DNA of 64,000 nucleotides from CBDHEY01 sp965262305. Lineage in GTDB: Bacteria; Pseudomonadota; Gammaproteobacteria; Pseudomonadales; Cellvibrionaceae. Positions 52,659 to 62,767 of this stretch are shown piece by piece. The notes under the pieces are model-generated. The model did no database searches and was not told the origin of the DNA. It was given only the letters and a program-made list of their open reading frames with translations. Position 1 is the first letter of the stretch, and every line of letters starts with the position of its first letter. The stretch is from the NCBI GenBank assembly GCA_965262305.1, contig CBDHEY010000004.1, forward strand, positions 1,054,001-1,118,000, read 5' to 3'. A program made the position numbers and the translations under genes.

Positions 52659-55600
52659 GCTTTGAAAATCTCTCAAACTCGAGCAGCAGATGTTGAATGC
52701 CAGATATATCGAAGCTTTCTATTTTTTCTTCAAGCGTAACAGCGAGTTTATTTAATGGCTCGCTATTATGTTTTGCAGCTGCAACGCATAGTTCATTGTG
52801 AAAATTTTTAATATCTGAAATGGAATTGCTATTTTGTGCCGTGTTAAATAGATTGATAAGTGGTTCGGAAAGCAATATAGATGATTTAAGGTCGCTCAAT
52901 TTATTTTCTTTTTTTCTTGGACGCCTTTCGTTTTTCGGAATTTCGTTAACGCTACAATCTAAAAATCGACTGAGCGATTGCAGCAGAACCTGCTTCATAA
53001 TTGGTTTTCTTAGGTAGTCGCAGAAAAGCTCTTTACGTTTCGATTCATGTTCACTTCTCATTACAGATGCTGTTAATGCGATTATTTTTGCATTGGGATC
53101 TATATTTTTAATACGCTCAGATGCTTCATACCCATCCATTTTAGGCATGCGAATATCCATAATAACAAGGTCTATTTTTTCTTTTTTATAAACCTCAATT
53201 GCTTCTATGCCGTTTGAAGCTTCGTGGCAGCTTAACAATGTTCCTTCTAAAGAGTTTAAAATTAAGGCTCGATTATTTTCCACATCATCCACGACCAGTA
53301 TTTTTGCCGGTAAAAAATCAAATTTAATTGATTCGTTCTCCTCCGCACCAATGTAAAGGCTTGTTTTACTAATATCTGTGAGTGACGCTATATCAATATT
53401 TGGAATAATTATTGTAAATGTCGATCCTTTGTGAGGGGTACTGTCGAGCGTAATTTCTCCCGACATTATTTCAATAAGTCGTTTAGAAATTGACAGACCT
53501 AAACCGGTACCGCCATATTTATCTGCATCTTGTCCTTTACTCTGTTGAAAAACGTCGAATATATTTTCCTGGTCTTCAATTGGGATTCCTTTGCCTGTAT
53601 CAATCACCTTAATTTCGATATCTACTTTACTCAGATGATCATCAACTCGAATGGCTCTCGCGCTAAGCTTAATGTACCCAGAATCTGTAAACTTAACGGC
53701 ATTACCTAGTAAATTTACAATTATTTGCCTTAGGCGAGTTGAATCAATCAATATAGAATTTGGCAGTGCCTCGTCGAGTTCCAAATAAAAATCAAGCGCT
53801 TTCTGTTGAATACTCAACATGAACATGTTTTTTATTTCGTTAAAAAGCGTACCTACATGTGTCGCTTTTTTATTGATAGAAATCTTTCCTGCTTCAATTT
53901 TAGATAAGTCTAAAATATCATTTATTAGTGTAAGTAGTGTGTTTCCAGCAGATTGAATGGTTTGAATAAACGATTTTAATTTCGGGTCACTAACCTGTTC
54001 ATTGATGAGCTCGGTGAATCCCAAGATAGCATTCATTGGTGTGCGTATCTCATGACTCATATTCGCTAGGAATTCTGATTTGGAGCGGCTTGCCAATTCT
54101 GCCGCAACCTTTGTTTCGTTTAAGAGGCGTTCGGTTTCTATACGCTCGGTAACATCTAATGCGATTCGAAGAAAGGCTGATTTATTGTCATAACTTATAG
54201 GCAATATAGAGATCATTGCTGAGCGTATTCCTTTGGCTGCTAGATTTAATTCCACAACCATTTGGTTTACTTCTCCTTCCTCTCTTAATATTTTAATGAC
54301 GCTCTCACGCTCATGCGGGTTAACATAAAAGTTTCCAACGTTCTGTCCCTCGATTTCCACATGAGTCATTTTTACATCATTAAGTGCCTTTTTATTTGCT
54401 GATAAAATATTTCCTTCAACATCGGTAATAAAGATTATCAGAGGAATGTTGTCAAAAAGATATTTTAGCTGTTGTTGATTTTGCGTAATTTCATTTTGTA
54501 GTCTTTTCTGTTCGTCTATATCTCTCATAGAAACATGAATAGCATGTTTTCCATGATAGTGTATTGCTGTAAGCGAGATATCAACCCAAAAATCTTTATT
54601 TTTCTCTCGATTTAACACCCACTCAAACCGCTGATGACCGTTTTCGAAACAACGATTAATCATCGCCGGAGCTTTCTCTATTGACAGTGTTCCGTCGGGT
54701 TGACGCTCTGGTGACCATTCATAGGGTTCTCGATCAACTAACTCGCTTTTGTCTTGAGCATTAAACAGTTCAACAGCCGCCTCGTTACAGTCTACGAATC
54801 GCCCTTGTCTGAGAATTAACTGAGCGTCAGCGGATTTATCAAACAGGATTTGGATATTTTCTTTTTCAAGTCTAAATTTTTCTTGGATCAATTTTCGTTT
54901 TTTTATTTCTTTAAATAACCTTACGTTCCAGTAGATAAATAACAAAATTATTATTAAGGCACCACCGACAATTCGCCCAATGAGTATATAGTCAGTTTTG
55001 GGTGCAAACTCAGGGTTGTTCCAGTCTCCTAGAATTTCGTGCAGGATATTACCCTGAGTGTTTTCAACGGCCTTAGAAAGAATGTTATAAAGTTCTGGTT
55101 GTGAGTTATTAACATAGAAAGTAGAATCTAAAAAAGCCTTGGTTTTGCCCACTATTTTTAGATTGTGATATTGGCCTTCCTCGATAAGATAAGTTGCTCT
55201 GTTAAGTGGTATTAGAGCAAGATCAAACTTCCTCAATGATAACTGTTCTAAAACCAACGAGTCTGATTCTAATCTCATGAACTGTAGATTCGGATATTGT
55301 CTTTGTAAGTTTGAATGCAAGCTATTCGTTGTAGCGATTATCTTGTCGTTGCGGAAATCGATATCATCAATAAAGTTCGAATCGTCGTGAGATACTATCA
55401 CTATTGGTGAATGAACAATTTTTCTTAAAGGTCGATAGCCACCAAGAGAATCATATGGGATAACATCTCCAGAGATAACATCAAATTCTGGCGTGGGATT
55501 TCTCAATTCCTCTTGTGTACTTGAAAGTTGAGAACTTGCTAATTGAATATTTATGAGTGAACTCAGAGCGTATAGATATTCCGCCAATATGCCTGTTGGC

Positions 55601-57243
55601 TCTCCTTTGCTGTTCAAACCCTCTATGGGTAAACGATCAGGTTGCACACCATAGTTGATGCTCGAGTTTTTTGAAAGCCAATCTAGTTCGGCTTTAGTGA
55701 ACTCAAGTTTTGTATCTGTGGCGATGGTATTTAGATTTTTCGTCCAAAGGTTTCGAATACGCCGTTTATCCTCAGAGCTAATAGCTGCTAAAGATTTATT
55801 TATAATTGATGCAAGTTTCGGTTTGCTATTTGAAACAAGCATATGCACTGCACTATATTTTCGTCTTAGTGGTGAGCGGTAAGGAATAATCGACTTAATA
55901 TTTTCTTTGGATGTAACATAGTTGACTACAGCAAAACTTTCGAAAACCATGTCGGCCTTACCTGATGCAACGAGATTAACAGCATCCGTTAAGGAGTTCG
56001 TTTCGATTATCTTTACATTTGGAAACCGTTTCACAAATGGCATTGTGTAGGCATATCCGGACGGAATGGCGACTTTTATTCCATCAAGAGAGGAGTATGG
56101 TGATATTTTTAAATCGCTACGAACAAACAAATAGTTTAATGTTTGAAAATAAGGATCGGTGATGATGCTATATTCTTCTCTTTCTTTATAGTTATAGGCG
56201 GCCGGAATGAGGTCTACTTTTCGCGATTTTAATTTCTCTATATTGTTTCTCCACAAATCGGGTTCAAAATTAAATCTAAGTCCGCTAACTTCCTCTATCA
56301 AGTGAAGATAGTCTTTGACCATGCCGGTATAGTTTCCATTTTCGTCAACGAAATCAAAGGGTGCCCAATCAAATTCTACAGCGACTGTAATTTCTCGATT
56401 GTCTTTTATCCATTCTGCTTCTTCAGAGGTAAATTGAGTTTGATGCGCTTGCGACGCAACCAACCACTTATTGTGAAATTGATTCAAGTCATTTGGTGAG
56501 ATATCTGCAACTGCTTTGTTAATGATCGACGAGAGAATCGGAAGATTTTTATCGATTGCGATTGCCGGTTGGGTGTCCAGGCCTTTTATTTCTTCAATAA
56601 GAGAAATATTAGATAAAAACCTCTCTCCAATTGTGTAAGTGGCGACTGCGATATTACCTATGTATCCGTCTGCTTTGCCGAATGAAACTGCGGATAGCGC
56701 ATCATTATTTGAAGATGTTAAATGTAAGTTTACATTAGGATAATTTTCCGTTAGCCATTCATGAAGGTAAGAACTCTTATTTATTGCGATAGTAAGTTCA
56801 GATTGAAGAAAATCACTGAAGTTGGAAATAGAAGATTGATCTGACCGAATAAATAAACCTAACGGTGTTGAAGCATAGGGTTCGGAAAAATTTAAGTACG
56901 TTTGTCTTTCGGGCGTTTTAACGGCGCAGACAAGACCATCTAATTGCCCCTTCTGAATTTTGTCCATAATGAGTGACCATTTATCACTTACTATGTTGAA
57001 CTTTATTCCAGTATTTTGCGATATCAGTTGAATAATATCTGACGATAGACCTGCATGTTGCGAATTCGCATCGATGAAATCAAAAGGTGGCCAAGAATAA
57101 TCTGAGCCGAGTGAGACTTCAGGGTTGTTCTTTATCCAATCCTGCTCTTCTTGGGTAAGCTCTATGGCCTGGGCGCAGAAACAGCTAAATAAAAATAGTA
57201 AAGAAAAAGTGTTAACTGCTAATTGCGATAGCTGTGATGTCAT
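52654..57243 (-). CDS. hybrid histidine kinase with three periplasmic SBP_bac_3 domains
   Basis: 1529 aa from ATG 57243. The frame is open to 57444, but the extra 67 residues would precede the signal peptide (1-26, ending AQA) and deepen the overlap with the HD-GYP gene. Domains: solute-binding type 3 at about 28-262, 268-503 and 510-745; membrane helix about 751-774; two PAS (about 795-1040); HisKA with NMSHEIRTPMNAIL (His about 1061); HATPase with LGNAVKF and GTGLGLSIS; receiver domain from about 1311 with phospho-Asp in VIMDIRMP. No clear Hpt motif follows. It resembles BvgS/EvgS. Overlaps the HD-GYP gene by 32 bases, so the two form one system. Confidence 0.92.
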   Translation of the reverse strand: MTSQLSQLAVNTFSLLFLFSCFCAQAIELTQEEQDWIKNNPEVSLGSDYSWPPFDFIDANSQHAGLSSDIIQLISQNTGIKFNIVSDKWSLIMDKIQKGQLDGLVCAVKTPERQTYLNFSEPYASTPLGLFIRSDQSSISNFSDFLQSELTIAINKSSYLHEWLTENYPNVNLHLTSSNNDALSAVSFGKADGYIGNIAVATYTIGERFLSNISLIEEIKGLDTQPAIAIDKNLPILSSIINKAVADISPNDLNQFHNKWLVASQAHQTQFTSEEAEWIKDNREITVAVEFDWAPFDFVDENGNYTGMVKDYLHLIEEVSGLRFNFEPDLWRNNIEKLKSRKVDLIPAAYNYKEREEYSIITDPYFQTLNYLFVRSDLKISPYSSLDGIKVAIPSGYAYTMPFVKRFPNVKIIETNSLTDAVNLVASGKADMVFESFAVVNYVTSKENIKSIIPYRSPLRRKYSAVHMLVSNSKPKLASIINKSLAAISSEDKRRIRNLWTKNLNTIATDTKLEFTKAELDWLSKNSSINYGVQPDRLPIEGLNSKGEPTGILAEYLYALSSLINIQLASSQLSSTQEELRNPTPEFDVISGDVIPYDSLGGYRPLRKIVHSPIVIVSHDDSNFIDDIDFRNDKIIATTNSLHSNLQRQYPNLQFMRLESDSLVLEQLSLRKFDLALIPLNRATYLIEEGQYHNLKIVGKTKAFLDSTFYVNNSQPELYNILSKAVENTQGNILHEILGDWNNPEFAPKTDYILIGRIVGGALIIILLFIYWNVRLFKEIKKRKLIQEKFRLEKENIQILFDKSADAQLILRQGRFVDCNEAAVELFNAQDKSELVDREPYEWSPERQPDGTLSIEKAPAMINRCFENGHQRFEWVLNREKNKDFWVDISLTAIHYHGKHAIHVSMRDIDEQKRLQNEITQNQQQLKYLFDNIPLIIFITDVEGNILSANKKALNDVKMTHVEIEGQNVGNFYVNPHERESVIKILREEGEVNQMVVELNLAAKGIRSAMISILPISYDNKSAFLRIALDVTERIETERLLNETKVAAELASRSKSEFLANMSHEIRTPMNAILGFTELINEQVSDPKLKSFIQTIQSAGNTLLTLINDILDLSKIEAGKISINKKATHVGTLFNEIKNMFMLSIQQKALDFYLELDEALPNSILIDSTRLRQIIVNLLGNAVKFTDSGYIKLSARAIRVDDHLSKVDIEIKVIDTGKGIPIEDQENIFDVFQQSKGQDADKYGGTGLGLSISKRLIEIMSGEITLDSTPHKGSTFTIIIPNIDIASLTDISKTSLYIGAEENESIKFDFLPAKILVVDDVENNRALILNSLEGTLLSCHEASNGIEAIEVYKKEKIDLVIMDIRMPKMDGYEASERIKNIDPNAKIIALTASVMRSEHESKRKELFCDYLRKPIMKQVLLQSLSRFLDCSVNEIPKNERRPRKKENKLSDLKSSILLSEPLINLFNTAQNSNSISDIKNFHNELCVAAAKHNSEPLNKLAVTLEEKIESFDISGIQHLLLEFERFSKQ

Positions 57244-58261
57244 CAATATAGTTTGTAAAGATTTCCACAACGCGAGGGTCAAATAAAGTACCCTTGTTTT
57301 CGCATATGTAATCAATCGCTTTTTCTGTTGGCCAGGCAAGTCTGTGAGGGCGATCGTGTGTGAGCGCCTCGAACACATCTGCAACCGCAACAATCCTTGC
57401 ATAAACGTGAATTTGTTCGCCCTTAAGTTGATTTGGATAGCCACTTCCGTCCCATCTTTCGTGGTGTTGACTCGCGATTATTCGCGCTCCGTTAATATAC
57501 TTCCTACTGGAGTTCATGAGAATATTGCCAGCGTTAAGGGTGTGGGATTGGACGATTTCCCTTTCTTCTGGAGTCAGTTCCGCTTTTTTTAAAAAAGGTT
57601 CTGACGGTAAACCAATATTTCCTATATCAAGAAGGAGTGAAGCATGATGGATAACATTATAGTCTTCATCCATTAATCCTGGGTAATAATAAGCAAAAAA
57701 ACGAGATAGATCTGAAACTCTTTTACAGCGTCTATCATTTTGAGGTGACGCCTTTTCCGCTAGCCCCATCAACATAGAAATAATTTCTTTTTGATTGTCT
57801 TCGAGTTCAGTAATGTAGCGGTATTCTTTAATGCGGCTCGTTTGTTGTAATTGTAAATTTTGTCTTTTAAGTTCTCGACGAGCGAAATGCAATTCTAAAT
57901 GGGCTCCGACGCGAGATAAAAGCTCTTCAGCATGGAAAGGTTTTGTAATGTAGTCGACCCCGCCATTTTCAAATCCCTTGCTAATTGAATCGACGTCACT
58001 GCGCGCTGTTAAAAATATTACTGGTACATCGCAAGTGTGATCCATCGCCTTAAGCCTTTTACATACTTCGAATCCATTCATTTGGGGCATCATTATATCG
58101 AGTAAAATTAGGTCAAATGCGGTGGTATCAGCAAGTTCTATTGCTCTTTGACCATCTAGAGCGAATGAGAAATCAAGATCCTGTTCTTTTAGGATATTCA
58201 TGGCGACTTGAATATTATCTGTCACGTCATCGACGATCAAAACATGTGCTTTCCACTTCAT
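57212..58261 (-). CDS. response regulator with degenerate HD-GYP domain
   Basis: A 349-aa protein. The receiver domain (1-120) has phosphoacceptor Asp55 in LILLDIMMP and a Lys in YITKPF. The HD-GYP domain (about 160-345) keeps HHERWDGSGYP and VFEALTHDRPHR, but the HD dyad position reads LLLDIGNIGLP instead of LLHDIGKIGIP, so the metal-binding His and the following Lys are lost. HD-GYP proteins degrade c-di-GMP; this one may bind without cleaving, or be inactive. It is translated ahead of the hybrid kinase with a 32-base overlap, so the kinase probably phosphorylates it. Confidence 0.9.
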   Translation of the reverse strand: MKWKAHVLIVDDVTDNIQVAMNILKEQDLDFSFALDGQRAIELADTTAFDLILLDIMMPQMNGFEVCKRLKAMDHTCDVPVIFLTARSDVDSISKGFENGGVDYITKPFHAEELLSRVGAHLELHFARRELKRQNLQLQQTSRIKEYRYITELEDNQKEIISMLMGLAEKASPQNDRRCKRVSDLSRFFAYYYPGLMDEDYNVIHHASLLLDIGNIGLPSEPFLKKAELTPEEREIVQSHTLNAGNILMNSSRKYINGARIIASQHHERWDGSGYPNQLKGEQIHVYARIVAVADVFEALTHDRPHRLAWPTEKAIDYICENKGTLFDPRVVEIFTNYIDDITAIAISS

Positions 58262-58458
58262 CTGTTACTCTCCAACCCCTTGAATAAGCGTTGTAAATTT
58301 ACTCCTAAGCATTTTTCTGTCAAGGAATAAATAGCAATTCTCGGTTCAAATTTGCTTTCTTTTTATGGCACATAACTTATTTTAACTTTCAAAGGATCGA
58401 ATTTGTATTTGTTCTACGTCATTTAATAAAAATATAAATAGATTAGAGGTTTTTTGAA

Positions 58459-60270
58459 ATGGCATATAACAATGCGGCTATCTTTAAGGTGTTTTTAATT
58501 TCATTATTTTCTTTAGCTGGGTGCGGTGGTTCGGACAATGAAGAAAGCGATCCAATCTCGGTTGGTTCTTCTCCATCACCCACTCCAACTCAGTCACCTG
58601 ATAGTGGAGCAAACTTGCCATCTGAATCAATTCGATCAGAGCTAGCTCGTCTAAATATGACTGGAAAAGTCGTAGCGCGTGTTGAAACTAGTAATCAAGA
58701 GTATGAAGTTTTTTATACTGATGGTGAATCGCAAAAAATTGGAGAAGGGCTTGTTGAGTCTATTATCGAGGATTCTAATAACTGGCTGATAACTATCCGG
58801 TTTGAGGACTCTATGACGAGCGAATTGAATTTCGTAGGAAACAGTATTGGCTTGAACCAAACCAATATTGAACTTGATCCAAATGGAACAACGCCTTTAT
58901 CCGCTATAGCCCGTTTTTCAACACCTTTTCCGGGTCAAATTAGATTAGTTGTCCCTGCAAAAGGCGAATCGGGTATAGCAATAGAGAAAGTCTTTATACG
59001 TGAAGGCGACACTTACGAGATTCCCGTCTTGGGGCTTTATCAGGATTTCATTAACGCAGTTGAATTTCACTTTATGGACACCGCCGGCAATATACTTAGT
59101 ACTGATGTGGTTAACATTGAAACAGAAGCAGTTGCAAGCGAGCCTAATTTCGTCATTTTAGAAAACAACTTGCCGGATGACGAAGATAAAGTTTACATGG
59201 AAGTGGGGTTAAAACATGCTTTTGACCAACGAGGGGAATTGCGTTGGGCTTATACCGGTAGCGATTTAGCCCAGTTATTCGATCGTTTACCCAACGGGAA
59301 TTGGGTTTCAAGTACGGCGGCAAATAATGTTGTCTATCATTTTCCAGAGTTTGTGGAAGTGGATATGCTTGGAAACATCGTTGAGACTTACAGCGTACCT
59401 AATCTAGGTCATCATGAAATTCGTGCCATCGACAATGGCCAGGTATATCTCGTTGGGTCAAACAGCGTCTTAATGGGCCCAAATGGTTTTAACGATGATC
59501 TAGGTACGCTTCAAGAAGACACCGTTGTGGAAATATCTGCCGATACTGGAGAGATAATCCGAGAATACGATTTTAATGTGCTTTTGGATAATACGCGAAC
59601 ACCTATCGTCAATAATATTTTAGATGATTGGTATCACATAAATTCGGCTGATTTAGATATTGGGCCTGATGGAATATCTAACACGGATGATGATGGGATC
59701 GTGGTTTCAGGCCGTCACCAGTCAGCGGTTGCCAAAGTGAATCGCACCTCCGGTGAGTTGGACTGGATTCTGGCACCTCACGAACTTTGGCCTGAAAACC
59801 TACAGAACAAACTTTTAACTCCTGTAGACGAAAATGGAACACCCATTGATATTACTGACGCAAATTTTTGGGCCTATGGACAACACTCAGCGGTTGTTCT
59901 ACCTAACCGTAATATTTTGATGTATGACAATGGCACGCAACGCGGGTTTTATAAAGAAACGCCTCGCGATGAAAATCTTTATACGCGCGCTATTGAATAT
60001 GCCATAGATGAAGAGAATATGACTATACGAAAAGTCTGGGAGTTTGATTACATGCGCGCCATATTTACGGTTGCAACTGGAGAAATCGACTATTTACCTG
60101 ATACAGGTAATCGACTAATCAGTTTCTTATGGTTCACAACAGGGGATTTGCCTACCCCAAGAGTTGTGGAGCTCAATAGTGATAATGAAATTGTCTTTGA
60201 ATATCTCGTCAATGAGGGGACCAGAGGATATCGATCCGATAAGTTCGACCTGTACGAAAACATCGAATAG
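58459..60270 (+). CDS. arylsulfotransferase (ASST)-family lipoprotein
   Basis: A 603-aa lipoprotein (FSLAGC, Cys22) with a short Ser/Pro linker (37-55). A domain of about 170 residues precedes a beta-propeller with ASST landmarks: NLGHHEIRAI, DDWYHINSAD, VVSGRHQSAVAKV and YGQHSAVVLPN, whose His residues correspond to the sulfate-handling histidines of AssT. AssT enzymes move sulfate between phenolic donors and acceptors in the periplasm. No DsbL/DsbI-type partner is adjacent. A role in sulfated polysaccharide or phenolic metabolism is plausible in a marine bacterium but unproven. Confidence 0.85.
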   Translation: MAYNNAAIFKVFLISLFSLAGCGGSDNEESDPISVGSSPSPTPTQSPDSGANLPSESIRSELARLNMTGKVVARVETSNQEYEVFYTDGESQKIGEGLVESIIEDSNNWLITIRFEDSMTSELNFVGNSIGLNQTNIELDPNGTTPLSAIARFSTPFPGQIRLVVPAKGESGIAIEKVFIREGDTYEIPVLGLYQDFINAVEFHFMDTAGNILSTDVVNIETEAVASEPNFVILENNLPDDEDKVYMEVGLKHAFDQRGELRWAYTGSDLAQLFDRLPNGNWVSSTAANNVVYHFPEFVEVDMLGNIVETYSVPNLGHHEIRAIDNGQVYLVGSNSVLMGPNGFNDDLGTLQEDTVVEISADTGEIIREYDFNVLLDNTRTPIVNNILDDWYHINSADLDIGPDGISNTDDDGIVVSGRHQSAVAKVNRTSGELDWILAPHELWPENLQNKLLTPVDENGTPIDITDANFWAYGQHSAVVLPNRNILMYDNGTQRGFYKETPRDENLYTRAIEYAIDEENMTIRKVWEFDYMRAIFTVATGEIDYLPDTGNRLISFLWFTTGDLPTPRVVELNSDNEIVFEYLVNEGTRGYRSDKFDLYENIE

Positions 60271-60430
60271 CGAATGCTGTAACAAGTCCGCCTTAGAGCC
60301 CTCAAAATTTAGTTGGGGGGTGTATGATTTATAAGCGGAATTTTGGGTTAGCGTATTATTAGCACTAATTGCCGTATCTATGCCTTAGATATGATAATAT
60401 TGCGCCCATTTTTTGTGTAAGCTAGAAATT

Positions 60431-60892
60431 ATGCATTGCCCATTTTGTAATCACGGAGAAACGAAAGTGATTGATTCCCGCCTTGTTTCAGAGGGCGGGC
60501 AAGTTCGTCGACGCAGAGAATGTGTTGCCTGTCATGAGCGTTTTACTACCTTCGAGGCGGCTGAGTTACTCATGCCGCGAATCATCAAACACAACGGTTC
60601 ACGAGAGCCTTTCAATGAAGAGAAACTGCGTAATGGTTTCATGCGAGCGCTTGAAAAGCGACCTGTAAGCGTTGAAAGTATCGAGTCTTCAATTAACAGC
60701 ATAAAACATGATCTTCAGGCTCTGGGCGAGCGTGAAGTACAATCTATGATTATTGGCGAAAAAGTGATGGGAGAGCTGCGTCGCCTAGATCAAGTGGCTT
60801 TTGTGAGGTTCGCTTCTGTCTATCGAAGTTTTCAAGATATTAGCGAATTTCAACAAGAAATTGACCGCTTAAAAGAACAGCAAGACAATTAA
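60431..60892 (+). CDS. nrdR: transcriptional repressor NrdR
   Basis: A 153-aa regulator of ribonucleotide reductase genes. The N-terminal zinc ribbon MHCPFC...RRRRECVACHERFTTFE and the ATP-cone (about 48-138; RIIKHNGSREPFNEEKLRNG) are complete. The start is ATG 60431, since NrdR proteins begin M-x-C-P-F-C; a TTG at 60413 would add six residues. It leads the riboflavin operon, as in many gammaproteobacteria; ribD starts 12 bases after its stop. Confidence 0.96.
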   Translation: MHCPFCNHGETKVIDSRLVSEGGQVRRRRECVACHERFTTFEAAELLMPRIIKHNGSREPFNEEKLRNGFMRALEKRPVSVESIESSINSIKHDLQALGEREVQSMIIGEKVMGELRRLDQVAFVRFASVYRSFQDISEFQQEIDRLKEQQDN

Positions 60893-60904
60893 GCTAAGCA
60901 ACAG

Positions 60905-61993
60905 ATGGAATTTACCCTATTTGACCGACAAATGATGCTAAGGGCCTTGCAGTTAGCGAAAAAAGGGTTAACGACCACAACTCCTAATCCGAGGGTGGGG
61001 TGTGTACTTACTTCTTCCGAAGGTAAGATAGTCGGTGAAGGCTTTCACCTTAGAGCCGGTGAAGCTCATGCCGAAATTAACGCTTTGAATGATGCGGGCA
61101 GTAGTGCACAAGGTGCGACTGCATATGTCACTTTAGAGCCTTGCAGTCACTACGGAAAAACAGGTCCTTGTTCTCAGGCTTTAATTCGAGCCGGTGTGGT
61201 AAGGGTTGTATATGGGATGATGGATCCAAATCCTGAGGTTTCTGGTAGGGGCTTAAATCAGCTGAAGGAAAAGGGTATAGAAGTTTCGGGGCCGCTTTTT
61301 GAGGATCATGCCTTAGATCTTAATCCCGGATTTATTAAACGTATGAAAACAGGGCTACCTTTTGTTCGTGTGAAGTCAGCCATGAGCATAGATGGCCGTA
61401 CGGCAATGGCAAGTGGTGAAAGTAAATGGATTACCGGCCCCAAGGCACGTGCGGATGTGCAAAACTTACGCGCTAGAAGCTGTGCAATAGTGACCGGTGT
61501 TGAATCAGTTATTCACGATAATCCTGCATTGACTGTGCGATTAGAAGGCCAAGATCGGCAACCGATAAGAGTGATTTTAGACACCCATGGGCGATGTCCC
61601 AAAGAGGCAGAAATTCTCTCACAACCAGGCGAGACAATTATTGTTTGTGGTGAAAACTTCTTGCCGGGCCCGAGTGATAGCCGAACCTTTTGGTCTTTGC
61701 CTGAGCGACAAGGTAGGATCGATTTGCAGGCTTTGTTAAAGAAGTTGGCAGAAAAAGGCTGCAATGAAGTTCTCGTAGAAACTGGGGCCACCTTGGCTGG
61801 CCGATTTGTTGGAATGGGCTTGGTCGATGAACTCATAATTTACGTGGCTCCTAAATTAATGGGCAGTGAGGCGCGACCATTATTCGACCTGCCAATTAAA
61901 ACAATGAGTGGTGAGCTACCCTTAAAGATTAAAGATGTTCGTGCCGTAGGAGAAGATTGGCGAATTACGGCAGTGCCTGATCCTGAGAGCTAG
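60905..61993 (+). CDS. ribD: bifunctional deaminase/reductase RibD
   Basis: A 362-aa enzyme for riboflavin synthesis steps 2 and 3. The N-terminal deaminase has the zinc site HAEIN and EPCSHYGKTGPC (about residues 55-88). The C-terminal reductase (about 148-355) has KSAMSIDGRTAMASGESKWI and VETGATLAG. Standard length. It follows nrdR and precedes ribE. Confidence 0.96.
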   Translation: MEFTLFDRQMMLRALQLAKKGLTTTTPNPRVGCVLTSSEGKIVGEGFHLRAGEAHAEINALNDAGSSAQGATAYVTLEPCSHYGKTGPCSQALIRAGVVRVVYGMMDPNPEVSGRGLNQLKEKGIEVSGPLFEDHALDLNPGFIKRMKTGLPFVRVKSAMSIDGRTAMASGESKWITGPKARADVQNLRARSCAIVTGVESVIHDNPALTVRLEGQDRQPIRVILDTHGRCPKEAEILSQPGETIIVCGENFLPGPSDSRTFWSLPERQGRIDLQALLKKLAEKGCNEVLVETGATLAGRFVGMGLVDELIIYVAPKLMGSEARPLFDLPIKTMSGELPLKIKDVRAVGEDWRITAVPDPES

Positions 61994-62038
61994 ACTCACT
62001 TTTTGAAGAGATAAATTACAAATTTAATTGTTGATATT

Positions 62039-62704
62039 GTGTTTACTGGAATTATAGAAACTATTGGTACTGTTCGATCTTATGAAAAAGTAAGTGGTGA
62101 CGTGCGATTGAAAATTGAATCCTCGGAGCTCAATTGGGATGATGTTGCTTTAGGAGATTCTATTGCAACCAACGGTATTTGTTTAACTGTCGTCGAAAAA
62201 ATAGAGTCGGGTTTTGTTGCGGATGTATCCCAAGAAACTTTGAGTGTCACCACATTAGCCGATTGGTCCAAAGGAAAGCGTGTCAACCTAGAAAAAGCCT
62301 TAATGCCACAATCTCGATTGGGTGGACATATTGTAAGTGGACATGTCGATGGTATTGGTGAGGTTTTAAATCGGGCAAAAGATGCGAGATCAGAGAGGTT
62401 TAAGTTTAAACTGCCCAGCTCACTGGAAAAATATGTTGCACAAAAAGGTTCTATTACTATTGATGGAACAAGTTTAACAGTTAATGAAGTTGGGCAAGGT
62501 TATTTCACTGTTAATATAGTTCCTCATACTTCGAGAGAGACCGTCATTGGCGACTATAAAGAAGGTACTCAGGTAAATTTAGAAGTCGATATCATTGCCC
62601 GCTACTTAGAGAGACTCCTGTTAGGTAAAAAAGATGATGCTGATAAAGCAAAAGAATCTCAATTAACGGCGTCTTTTTTAGCCGAAAATGGATATCTAAA
62701 ATAA
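62039..62704 (+). CDS. ribE: riboflavin synthase alpha chain, GTG start
   Basis: A 221-aa enzyme that dismutates two lumazines to riboflavin. It contains the usual two lumazine-binding repeats: MFTGIIETIGTV with NGICLTV, and GHIVSGHVDGIG with IDGTSLTVN. It starts at GTG 62039; the family invariably begins M-F-T-G-I-I/V, so the start is secure. The C-terminus carries about 20 extra polar residues. Operon position between ribD and ribBA. Confidence 0.95.
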   Translation: MFTGIIETIGTVRSYEKVSGDVRLKIESSELNWDDVALGDSIATNGICLTVVEKIESGFVADVSQETLSVTTLADWSKGKRVNLEKALMPQSRLGGHIVSGHVDGIGEVLNRAKDARSERFKFKLPSSLEKYVAQKGSITIDGTSLTVNEVGQGYFTVNIVPHTSRETVIGDYKEGTQVNLEVDIIARYLERLLLGKKDDADKAKESQLTASFLAENGYLK

Positions 62705-62767
62705 AATTAGTGTTATTCGACTAGATTAAAACTAATTTTCAAGTTAACCGATTAAATGAAGGCCTTT

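Noticed and set aside
57244..57444. 67-codon N-terminal extension of the hybrid kinase
   Set aside because: It would place sequence before a clean signal peptide and lies inside the HD-GYP gene; ATG 57243 is the better start.
60271..62767. FMN riboswitch in the riboflavin operon
   Set aside because: The gaps before nrdR, ribD, ribE and ribBA are short and lack the conserved FMN aptamer boxes.
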